In this document: positions 1 to 6,048 of the stretch, one piece after another
How positions within the stretch are numbered: the first letter of the stretch is position 1
How the letters are laid out: each line of letters opens with the position of its first letter
Origin: Acidobacteriota bacterium
GTDB taxonomy: Bacteria; Acidobacteriota; Vicinamibacteria; Vicinamibacterales; CAVVIG01
Length of the DNA stretch: 6,048 bases
Reading direction: 5' to 3'
Assembly: GCA_016195295.1 (NCBI GenBank)
Contig: JACPZV010000356.1
Coordinates: 1 to 6,048, forward strand
Notes under the pieces: generated by a model
What the model was told of the DNA's origin: nothing
The model's input: only the letters and a program-made list of their open reading frames with translations
Databases searched by the model: none
Translations under genes and position numbers: made by a program

Positions 1-638
1 ACGCCATGGTCCAGCTTCAGTACGCCACGATCGAGTCGCGGCTCGCGGGCCGCACCGGCGCGCTGATGGTGCACGAAGGGAATCTCGTCCGTGCGAACGA
101 CGTGGCGCCGCTGGTGGTGATCAATCAGGTGACGCCGATTTACGTGACGTTCGCGATTCCCGAGGCGCGGCTGCCGGAGTTGAAGCGCTACATGGCCCTG
201 GGCTCGCTCCGTGTCGAGGCGCGGCCGCCTGCCGACACCGGTCCGAGTGCGAGCGGCCGCATCACCTTCGTCGACAACCAGGTCGATCCGACCACCGGCA
301 CGATCAGGATCAAGGGCACGTTCCCGAACGAGGATCGGCGGCTCTGGCCCGGACAATTCGTCAACGTCGTCGTCACGCTGACGACGGATCCGAACGCGAT
401 CATCGTGCCGACCACGGCCGTGCAGACCGGCCAGCAGGGACAGTACGTGTTCGTGGTCAAGTCGGATCAGACCGCCGACCTGCGGAACGTCACCGTGGCG
501 CGCGCGACCGGTACGGAAACCGTCATCCAGCAGGGGCTCAAGGCGGGAGAGACGGTCGTGACGGACGGCCAACTGCGACTGGTCCCGGGCACGCGGGTCA
601 GCGTGAAGTCGGGCCCGGGAGCGAAGGCCACGCCATGA
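1..638 (+). CDS. RND efflux periplasmic adaptor (MFP/HlyD family, MdtA-like), 3' part only
   Basis: C-terminal part of a membrane fusion protein that links an inner-membrane RND pump to an outer-membrane channel. The frame is open from the first bases. The methionine at position 6 is internal, because the protein begins inside the second half of the lipoyl domain (VQLQYATIESR, then GRTGALMVHEGNLV), which in this family follows a helical hairpin. Next comes the beta-barrel domain (TPIYVTFAIPE; then GRITFVDNQVDPTTGTIRIKGTFPN, read as two blocks), the family's usual GQFVNVVV stretch, and the membrane-proximal domain (IIVPTTAVQTGQQGQYVFVV to VVTDGQLRLVPGTRV). The signal peptide, first lipoyl half and hairpin lie upstream of the window. 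The usual AP-x-DG motif of the second lipoyl half reads SRLAG here. The stop overlaps the permease start (ATGA), so the two are co-translated. Family is certain; the MdtA-like label rests on remembered similarity and on the MdtC-like partner. Confidence 0.93.
   Translation, partial: AMVQLQYATIESRLAGRTGALMVHEGNLVRANDVAPLVVINQVTPIYVTFAIPEARLPELKRYMALGSLRVEARPPADTGPSASGRITFVDNQVDPTTGTIRIKGTFPNEDRRLWPGQFVNVVVTLTTDPNAIIVPTTAVQTGQQGQYVFVVKSDQTADLRNVTVARATGTETVIQQGLKAGETVVTDGQLRLVPGTRVSVKSGPGAKATP
623..627 (+). promoter_or_regulatory. Ribosome binding site of permease 1
   Basis: GAAGG lies inside the last codons of the adaptor gene, 7 bases before the ATG at 635. The spacing is normal. It supports this ATG, which also overlaps the adaptor stop by 4 bases, as the true start. 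Confidence 0.7.
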
Positions 639-3600
639 ATCCCGCCGAACTGTTCATCAAGCGCCCGATCACGACGACGCTCATCATGCTGGGCATCATC
701 GTGTTCGGCGTAATGTCCTACCGCCAATTGCCGGTGAGCGACCTGCCGACGGTGGACTTCCCCACCATCCAGGTGAACGCGAGCCTGCCCGGCGCGAGCC
801 CCGAAACGCTGGCGTCCGCGGTGGCCCTTCCGCTCGAGAAACAGTTCGCGACGATCGCGGGGCTGAACGCGATCAACTCCTCCAGCTCGCAGGGCAGCAC
901 GAACATCACGCTGCAGTTCGATCTCAGCCGCAACATCGACGCCGCCGCTCAGGACGTGCAAGCGATGATCGCGCGGGCGGCCCGTCAGTTGCCGCCCCAG
1001 ATGCCGGCGCCGCCGTCGTACCAGAAAGTGAACCCCGGCGACCAGCCCGTGCTCTTCCTGGTCCTGCGCTCGGCGACGCTGCCGCTGCCCGTGATCGACG
1101 AGTACGCGGAGTCCACGATGGCCCAACGTATTTCGATGGTGAGCGGCGTCGCGCAGGTCCAGGTCTTCGGCGCGGCGAAGTACGCCGTGCGCGTCGACCT
1201 CGATCCGCGGCAGCTGTCAGCGCACGGAATCGGCATCGACGAGGTGGCCAGCGCCATCCAGAGCGCCAACGTCTCGCTGCCCACCGGGACGATGTACGGC
1301 GCGCAGCAGACGTTCACGGTGCTCGCCAACGGCCAGTTGCTGCGTGCCTCCGCCTACGGCCCGATGATCATCGCGTACCGCAACGGGAACCCGGTCCACC
1401 TCGACGAGGTCGCGCACGTCTTCGACGGGATCGAGAACGACAAGTCGGCGGCGTGGTATATGGGCCAGCGCACCATCTACCTGGCGATCCAGAAGCAGCC
1501 CGGCACCAACGTGGTGGCGGTGGTGGATGCGGTCAAGCAGCTGCTGCCGGCGTTCCGCGAGCAGCTCCCGGCCGCGGTTTCGCTCGACATCCGGACCGAT
1601 CGGTCAGTCGCGATCCGCGAGTCCATCCGCGACGTGAAGTACACGCTGCTGCTCACGGCCGTCCTCGTCGTGTTCGTGATCTTCCTGTTCCTCAGGAACG
1701 TCTCGGCCACCATCATTCCGGGCCTGGCGTTGCCGGCGTCCATCGTCGCGACCTTCTCGGTGATGTACCTGCTCGACTACAGCCTGGACAACCTCTCGCT
1801 CATGGCCCTCACCCTCTGCGTCGCCTTCGTCGTCGATAACACGATCGTGATGCTGGAGAACATCGTCCGGCACATGGAAATGGGCAAGTCGCCCATGGAG
1901 GCGGCCTTCGACGGATCGAAAGAAGTGGCGTTCACGATCGTGTCCATGACACTGTCGCTGGCCGCGGTGTTCATCCCGGTGCTCTTCATGGGCGGCGTCG
2001 TCGGACGGCTCCTGCACGAATTCGCCGTGACCATCGGCGTCGCCATTCTGGTGTCCGGTTTCGTCTCCGTCAGCCTGACGCCGATGCTGTGCAGCCGCTT
2101 CCTGAAGCCGCCGCACGCGCAGAAACACGGACGGTTCTACAACGCGACCGAGCGCGTGTTCGCCGCCTGGCTGCGGCTCTACGATTGGACGCTGCGGGCC
2201 AGCCTCCGGTACCACCCCGTGACGATGGCGATCTCCATCGCGCTGCTGGTCGGCACGGCCTACCTCTTCGCCGTGGTGCCCAAGGGCTTCCTGCCCAGTG
2301 AGGATCAAGGACGGTTCAACATCAGCACCGAGGCGATTCAGGGCATCGGGTTCGACGAGATGGTCCGGCACCAGCTGCAGGTCGCCGACATTGTGGCGAA
2401 GGACCCGAACATTCTGGCGTTCAGCAACAATGCTGGAGGCGGGCCGCGCGGCGGTGCCCTCAACTCGGGACAAATCTCGATCGATCTGAAGCCGCGCTCC
2501 GAGCGGAAGCTGAGCGTCGATCAGATCATCGCCGAGTTGCGGCCCAAACTGTCGCAGGTGCCGGGCATCCGCGTGTTCATGGTGAACCAGCCGCCCATCA
2601 ACCTCGGCGGCCAGGGCGGCGCGCGCAGCCTGTACCAGTTCACGTTGCAGGACACGGACACGGAAGAGCTGTACCGCTGGGCACCGGTGATCGAGACGAA
2701 GCTGCGGGAGCTCCCGGGCCTCGAGGACGTCAACACCGACCTGCAGATCAAGAACCCGCAGGTTCGCGTCGACATAGACCGCGACAAGATTTCCACGCTC
2801 GGCCTCACAGTCAGCCAGGTGGAGACGGCGCTGTACAACGCGTACGGCACGCGGCAGGTGTCGCAGATCTACGCGCCGAACAACCAGTATCAGGTGATCA
2901 TGCAGGTCGCGCCGCAGTTCCAGAACACTCCGGCGGCGCTTTCGATGCTGTACGTGCGATCGAGCAGCGGCCGCCTGATTCCGCTCGAGACGGTGGCTCG
3001 TGTGCGCACCAACGTCGGACCGTCGGTCATCGCCCACACGGGACAGCTTCCGTCGGTCACGATTTCCTTCAATCTGAAACCCGGGTACGCACTGGGCGAC
3101 GCCGTGGACGCGATCAAGGAGACCGCAGCGGCGACCGTGCCCTCGACCATCTCGACGACGTTTCAGGGCACGGCGCAGGCCTTCCAGGACTCACTGAAGG
3201 GCCTGGGCCTCATTCTCGTGATGGCGATCGTCGTGATCTACATCGTGCTCGGCATTCTGTACGAGAGCTTCACGCACCCGTTGACGATTCTCTCGGGGCT
3301 GCCGGCGGCCGGCTTTGGCGCGCTGCTCACGCTGCTGATCTTCAAGACCGAACTGAGCCTCTACGCGTTCGTCGGCGTGATCATGCTCGTCGGGCTCGTG
3401 AAGAAGAACGGCATCATGATGGTGGACTTCGCCGTCGAGGCGCAGCGCCAGCACGGCAAGAGCCCGCGCGAGGCGATTCACGAGGCCTGCCTCGTGCGCT
3501 TCCGCCCGATCATGATGACGACGATGTCGGCACTCGTCGGGACGTTGCCGATCGCGTTCGGCCTGGGCGCCGGCGCCGAATCCCGCCGTCCGCTCGGGCT

Positions 3601-3799
3601 GGCGGTCGTCGGCGGCCTCCTCGTGTCGCAGTTGTTGACGCTGTACATTACGCCGGTCTATTACGTGTACATCGAGAGCGCGCGCCAGAGGCTGGCGCGC
3701 CGGCGCGCCCCGGTCACGTCGCCTCTGGACGTGCACGGAGTGCCGGCTGAGTCAACCATCGGCCTTCAGAACATCGAAGGCAACCGCGGCCGCGCCTAA
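635..3799 (+). CDS. RND multidrug efflux permease, HAE1 family, MdtB/MdtC-like
   Basis: Inner-membrane proton/substrate antiporter, expected to work as a trimer and pass drugs or other amphiphiles to the adaptor and an outer-membrane channel. At 1054 residues it has normal full length. Order: TM1 about 10-28, first periplasmic porter/docking loop to about 333, TM2-TM6 about 336-488, TM7 about 529-549, second periplasmic loop (GFLPSEDQGRF near its start) to about 852, TM8-TM12 about 855-1013, then a basic cytoplasmic tail. Family signatures seen: SLPGASPETLASAVALPLE, GTAQAFQDSLKGL, VLGILYESFTHPLTILSGLP, LVKKNGIMMVDFA, RFRPIMMTT. By alignment with AcrB, proton-relay residues are D401 (AcrB D407), K924 (K940), R955 (R971) and T962 (T978). 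The partner of D401 is N402 where AcrB has D408. Sequence style (DTEELYRWAPVIETKL, KKNGIMMVDFAVEAQRQ) is closest to E. coli MdtC/Pseudomonas MuxC from memory. Unlike those loci, only one permease follows the adaptor. Substrates cannot be read from the sequence. Confidence 0.96.
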   Translation: MNPAELFIKRPITTTLIMLGIIVFGVMSYRQLPVSDLPTVDFPTIQVNASLPGASPETLASAVALPLEKQFATIAGLNAINSSSSQGSTNITLQFDLSRNIDAAAQDVQAMIARAARQLPPQMPAPPSYQKVNPGDQPVLFLVLRSATLPLPVIDEYAESTMAQRISMVSGVAQVQVFGAAKYAVRVDLDPRQLSAHGIGIDEVASAIQSANVSLPTGTMYGAQQTFTVLANGQLLRASAYGPMIIAYRNGNPVHLDEVAHVFDGIENDKSAAWYMGQRTIYLAIQKQPGTNVVAVVDAVKQLLPAFREQLPAAVSLDIRTDRSVAIRESIRDVKYTLLLTAVLVVFVIFLFLRNVSATIIPGLALPASIVATFSVMYLLDYSLDNLSLMALTLCVAFVVDNTIVMLENIVRHMEMGKSPMEAAFDGSKEVAFTIVSMTLSLAAVFIPVLFMGGVVGRLLHEFAVTIGVAILVSGFVSVSLTPMLCSRFLKPPHAQKHGRFYNATERVFAAWLRLYDWTLRASLRYHPVTMAISIALLVGTAYLFAVVPKGFLPSEDQGRFNISTEAIQGIGFDEMVRHQLQVADIVAKDPNILAFSNNAGGGPRGGALNSGQISIDLKPRSERKLSVDQIIAELRPKLSQVPGIRVFMVNQPPINLGGQGGARSLYQFTLQDTDTEELYRWAPVIETKLRELPGLEDVNTDLQIKNPQVRVDIDRDKISTLGLTVSQVETALYNAYGTRQVSQIYAPNNQYQVIMQVAPQFQNTPAALSMLYVRSSSGRLIPLETVARVRTNVGPSVIAHTGQLPSVTISFNLKPGYALGDAVDAIKETAAATVPSTISTTFQGTAQAFQDSLKGLGLILVMAIVVIYIVLGILYESFTHPLTILSGLPAAGFGALLTLLIFKTELSLYAFVGVIMLVGLVKKNGIMMVDFAVEAQRQHGKSPREAIHEACLVRFRPIMMTTMSALVGTLPIAFGLGAGAESRRPLGLAVVGGLLVSQLLTLYITPVYYVYIESARQRLARRRAPVTSPLDVHGVPAESTIGLQNIEGNRGRA

Positions 3800-3888
3800 T
3801 CCCCTGACGGGTGGCAGAGCGGCGGCCGTGTGCTCGTCGGATAAGGAAACGCTAAACAGAATTTCACGACACCTTGACAGCCATCGCG
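3800..3888 (+). other. Intergenic gap between the two efflux modules
   Basis: The only non-coding stretch in the window, 89 bases. It is locally AT-richer than its surroundings from about 3840 (ATAAGGAAACGCTAAACAGA). I see no stem followed by a T-run, so no intrinsic terminator after permease 1 is evident. A GCGGCCG at 3822-3828 could pair with the end of the permease gene (3787-3793), but the loop is long and no T-tract follows. The gap could be transcribed through, or carry regulatory sites for the second module. Confidence 0.7.
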
Positions 3889-3900
3889 ATGAATCATAAG
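3874..3900 (+). promoter_or_regulatory. Possible sigma-70-type promoter for the second module
   Basis: TTGACA at 3874-3879 is a perfect -35 hexamer. The best -10 match downstream is CATAAG at 3895-3900 (four of six consensus bases), with a 15-base spacer, shorter than the usual 16-18. Transcription would then begin near 3907, at or just before the GTG codon there and downstream of the ATG at 3889. That would force use of the GTG, possibly as a near-leaderless message. A six-base match can arise by chance, and the organism's promoter consensus is unknown. Confidence 0.2.
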
Positions 3901-5181
3901 GACCCCGTGCGAACACTTTCGCTTCTCGCTCTCATCCCGGCGGCCCTCGCGCTCGGATGCGACAGAATGTCCGGGCAAAGCGCCCGCCCCGCCACCGCTG
4001 GCGGGCCTGCGGGCGGACGCGGTCGCGGCGGACAGACCGTCGCCGTGCAGACCACGACCGTGCAGCGCATCTCCGTGCAGCGGCAGGTCGACCTCGCAGG
4101 CACCCTGCTCTCGCCCGATCAGGCGAAGATCAGCAGCGAAGTGGCCGGCATCATCCGCGATGTCCCCGTGCAGCTCGGCTCGGAGGTCAAGGCCGGCGAC
4201 GTCCTGGTCCGCCTCGATCCGCGGGAACTGCAACTTGCGCTGGACCGGGCGGAAAGCGCGCTGCGCCAGGTCGAAGCCCAGCTGGGCATCGATCGCTCAC
4301 AGAATCGTCAGCCGCCGCCCGACGAACAGATAGCCTCGGTCCGGCAGGCGATCGCGAACCGCGACGACGCGCGCGCGGCGTTTGCGCGCGCACAGCAGTT
4401 AAACGGTCGCGGCCTGCTGTCGCAGGTCGACCGCGATACCGCCGAGACACGGCTCAAGGTCACGGACGCGAACTTTCAAGCCGCCATCGACACGGTGCGA
4501 AGCCTAAAGGCCAGCCTGCAGGATCGGCGCGCGGCATTCGAGCTCGCACAAAAAAAGCTCGGCGACGCCGTCGTGAAGGCGCCGGTCGCCGGCTCCGTGG
4601 CGGAGCGGTTGGTACAGCCGGGGGAGTACATCAGGGAAAACACGCCGGTCGCCACCATCGTCCAGATGCATCCGCTCAAGCTCAAGACGGCGATCCAGGA
4701 AAAGCACGCCAGCCTCATCCGGGTTGGTCAGGCCGTCGAGTTTTTCGTGGAAGCCTTCCCCGATCGGAAGTTCACCGGACGGATCGCCTACGTCAGCCCG
4801 GCCGTCGATCAGGCGACGCGCACGTTCCCCGTCGAAGCCATCGTCGAGAACATGGATCGACAGCTCAAACCGGGATTCTTCGCCAAGGGTGTGGTGCAAA
4901 CGCGAATGGATTCCTCCGTCATGGCGGCGCCGGAGGACACCATCTCCACGCTGGCCGGGGTCTCGACCGTTTACGTCATCGAGAACGGCACGGCGCGGCA
5001 GCAGCAGGTGACGCTCGGGGCGCGCGCGGGCAAACTGGTCGAGATCGTCGAGGGGCTGAAGGGCACCGAGACGCTGGCGACGAGCAATCTCAGCCAGCTC
5101 GCGACTGGCGTACGGGTGGGACAGCCGGGCGACGACACCGCAGGGCGTGGCCGCCGGGGCGGCCGTGAGGGAGCACGCTAA
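3889..5181 (+). CDS. RND efflux periplasmic adaptor lipoprotein (MFP/HlyD family)
   Basis: Lipid-anchored adaptor joining permease 2 to an outer-membrane channel; 430 residues from ATG 3889, usual for the family. Numbered from that ATG: signal peptide with hydrophobic LSLLALIPAALALG and lipobox Cys24 (LALGC); Gly/Arg-rich linker about 38-49; first lipoyl half (V85-P111, containing QLGSEVKAGDVLVRLDP); alpha-hairpin about 114-225; second lipoyl half (VVKAPVAGSVAERLVQPGEY, from 228); beta-barrel about 264-322; membrane-proximal domain to about 405; Gly/Arg-rich tail. The hairpin contains R167, L171 and S178, with the same spacing as the AcrA R128/L132/S139 residues implicated in TolC contact. 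Alternative in-frame starts are TTG 3874 (435 residues) and GTG 3907 (424 residues). ATG is kept by codon preference, but GTG alone has a Shine-Dalgarno-like sequence and leaves a neat 18-residue lipoprotein signal. Its stop overlaps the next start (TAATG). Substrate unknown. Confidence 0.94.
   Translation: MNHKDPVRTLSLLALIPAALALGCDRMSGQSARPATAGGPAGGRGRGGQTVAVQTTTVQRISVQRQVDLAGTLLSPDQAKISSEVAGIIRDVPVQLGSEVKAGDVLVRLDPRELQLALDRAESALRQVEAQLGIDRSQNRQPPPDEQIASVRQAIANRDDARAAFARAQQLNGRGLLSQVDRDTAETRLKVTDANFQAAIDTVRSLKASLQDRRAAFELAQKKLGDAVVKAPVAGSVAERLVQPGEYIRENTPVATIVQMHPLKLKTAIQEKHASLIRVGQAVEFFVEAFPDRKFTGRIAYVSPAVDQATRTFPVEAIVENMDRQLKPGFFAKGVVQTRMDSSVMAAPEDTISTLAGVSTVYVIENGTARQQQVTLGARAGKLVEIVEGLKGTETLATSNLSQLATGVRVGQPGDDTAGRGRRGGREGAR
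3898..3902 (+). promoter_or_regulatory. Shine-Dalgarno-like AAGGA favouring a GTG start at 3907
   Basis: AAGGA ends 4 bases before an in-frame GTG at 3907, a slightly tight but workable spacing. Neither ATG 3889 nor TTG 3874 has a comparable purine run at a suitable distance; the other AAGGA (3843-3847) is too far upstream. If used, the protein starts MRTLSLLALIPAALALGC, a compact lipoprotein signal peptide. Confidence 0.4.
5167..5173 (+). promoter_or_regulatory. Ribosome binding site of permease 2
   Basis: GAGGGAG lies within the Gly/Arg-rich last codons of adaptor 2, 7 bases before the ATG at 5181. It is a strong match at good spacing. With the TAATG junction it points to coupled translation of adaptor and permease. 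Confidence 0.75.
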
Positions 5182-6048
5182 TGCAGCTCGCAGAAATCAG
5201 CGTCAGACGTCCGGTCTTCGCCATCATGATGACGGCGGCGCTCATCGTGCTCGGTGCCGTCTCGTACTCGTCGCTCGGCCTCGATCTCATGCCGAAGACC
5301 GACGCGCCGGTCGTCTCGGTGCAGGCCAACCTGCCGGGCGCGAGCGCCGAGGAGATCGAAACCACGATCACCAAGCGCATCGAAGAGGCGGTCAACACGA
5401 TCAGCGGCATCGACGAGCTGCGCGCCTCATCGGATCAGGGCAACTCGCGCGTGACGATTATGTTCACGCTGGAGCGCGAGATCGAGGCGGCGACCCAGGA
5501 CGTGCGCGACAAGCTCGCCCAGATCGTCAATCAGTTCCCGCGCGACACGCGGCCCCTGCAGATCACGAAGATGGATCCGGATGCGCAACCGATCTTCGGC
5601 TTTGCGGTCTACGGTCCACGCGCGCCGAAGGAGATCACGGAGATCACGGAAAAGCGGGTCAAGCAGGAGCTCGAGACCGTCAAGGACGTCGGCTCGGTCG
5701 GCTACAACGGCGAGCGGAAGCGCGAAATCCAGCTGATGCTCAACGCCGATCGCCTGAACGCCTACGGGCTGACCGTCGACCAGGTGCGCAACGCCGTGCA
5801 GCGGCAGAACGTCGAGATTCCCGGAGGCCAGTTCACCGCGGGTCCCGCCGATGTCGCGCTCCGGACGATGGGGCGCATCAAGAACGTCGAGGACTTCAGC
5901 CGCATCGTCATCTCCTATCGCGCGGACGGATCGGTCATTACCTTCGGGGATGTCGGCCGCGTCCAGGACAGCGTCCAGGAAATCCGCAACTCGACGCGCC
6001 TGAGCGGCACGCCCGCGATCGGGGTACAGATCCGGAAGCAGTCGGGTA
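5181..6048 (+). CDS. RND efflux permease, HAE1 family, 5' part only
   Basis: N-terminal 289 residues of a second RND proton/substrate antiporter; the frame stays open to the window end, so about three quarters of the protein lies beyond it. It begins MQLAEISVRRPVFAIMMTAA, the usual short amphipathic start followed by TM1 (about 12-30). The first periplasmic loop follows with family signatures: LGLDLMPKTDAPVVSV, ANLPGASAEEIETTITKRIE, SGIDELRASSDQGNSRV, EAATQDVRDKLAQ, then docking-domain sequence (NADRLNAYGLTVDQVRNAV, QRQNVEIPGGQ). The TM4 and TM10-11 proton-relay residues are not in view. It differs clearly from permease 1 in the same loop (KTDAPVVSV against TVDFPTIQV, and no MdtC-like DVQAMIARAARQLP stretch), so it is not a recent duplicate. 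It is coupled to adaptor 2 by a TAATG overlap and is the likely partner of that adaptor. Efflux class is sure; substrate is not. Confidence 0.94.
   Translation, partial: MQLAEISVRRPVFAIMMTAALIVLGAVSYSSLGLDLMPKTDAPVVSVQANLPGASAEEIETTITKRIEEAVNTISGIDELRASSDQGNSRVTIMFTLEREIEAATQDVRDKLAQIVNQFPRDTRPLQITKMDPDAQPIFGFAVYGPRAPKEITEITEKRVKQELETVKDVGSVGYNGERKREIQLMLNADRLNAYGLTVDQVRNAVQRQNVEIPGGQFTAGPADVALRTMGRIKNVEDFSRIVISYRADGSVITFGDVGRVQDSVQEIRNSTRLSGTPAIGVQIRKQSG

Noticed and set aside
6..8. ATG at position 6 as the start of adaptor 1
   Set aside because: The protein would begin in the middle of a lipoyl domain and lack signal peptide and hairpin; the frame is open to the window edge, so the gene is cut by the window.
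467..1126. 219-codon minus-strand frame across the adaptor 1/permease 1 junction
   Set aside because: Antisense shadow of two coupled genes; Arg/His-rich and without motifs.
1604..3037. Long 477-codon open frame on the minus strand inside permease 1
   Set aside because: It is antisense to a clearly conserved RND permease, its translation is Arg/His/Asp-rich without recognisable domains, and long antisense frames are usual in GC-rich genes.
3787..3828. Possible terminator from CGGCCGC (3787-3793) pairing with GCGGCCG (3822-3828)
   Set aside because: The loop is 28 bases and no T-tract follows; both arms are self-complementary GC-rich sequence that pairs easily by chance.
3957..5168. 403-codon open frame on the + strand overlapping adaptor 2 in another frame
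   Set aside because: The translation is dominated by Arg, Gly and Ala with no family motifs, while the overlapping frame encodes a complete adaptor.
5631..5648. Perfect 9-base tandem repeat GAGATCACG x2 in permease 2
   Set aside because: It encodes Glu-Ile-Thr twice in a helix where, as far as I recall the family, length is unchanged, so there is no sign of an inserted duplication.

Overview
The window is GC-rich and densely coding, and every supported gene lies on the + strand. It holds two consecutive modules of resistance-nodulation-division (RND) efflux genes, each made of a periplasmic adaptor (membrane fusion protein, MFP) followed by an inner-membrane HAE1-type RND permease. The order is: 3' part of adaptor 1 (start of window to 638), complete permease 1 (635-3799), an 89-base gap, complete lipoprotein adaptor 2 (about 3889-5181), and the 5' part of permease 2 (5181 to end of window). 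Both outer genes are cut by the window edges.

Within each module the genes are translationally coupled. Adaptor 1 and permease 1 share an ATGA junction. Adaptor 2 and permease 2 share a TAATG junction. Both permeases have a purine-rich ribosome binding site inside the end of the adaptor gene. The only non-coding stretch is 3800-3888. It has no T-tailed terminator and contains a perfect TTGACA hexamer close to the start of adaptor 2, so read-through and a private promoter are both possible.

The organism must be a diderm. RND tripartite pumps span two membranes, adaptor 2 has a lipoprotein signal peptide, and its hairpin carries the R-x3-L-x6-S pattern of TolC-docking adaptors. GC-rich sequence with stacked MFP-RND pairs would fit Acidobacteriota or a proteobacterium. 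That is a guess from style, not a demonstrated assignment.

Together the genes would make two proton-driven exporters that pass substrates from the periplasm or inner-membrane outer leaflet to an outer-membrane channel. Permease 1 and adaptor 1 resemble the MdtABC/MuxABC multidrug lineage, but with one permease instead of two. Permease 2 belongs to another HAE1 branch. No outer-membrane channel gene and no regulator is inside the window. I see no RNA genes, mobile elements, CRISPR arrays or recombination sites. This is mostly an ordinary efflux locus. The points most worth a second look are an Asp-to-Asn change in the permease 1 proton-relay pair, the ambiguous start of adaptor 2, and the side-by-side arrangement of two different pumps.
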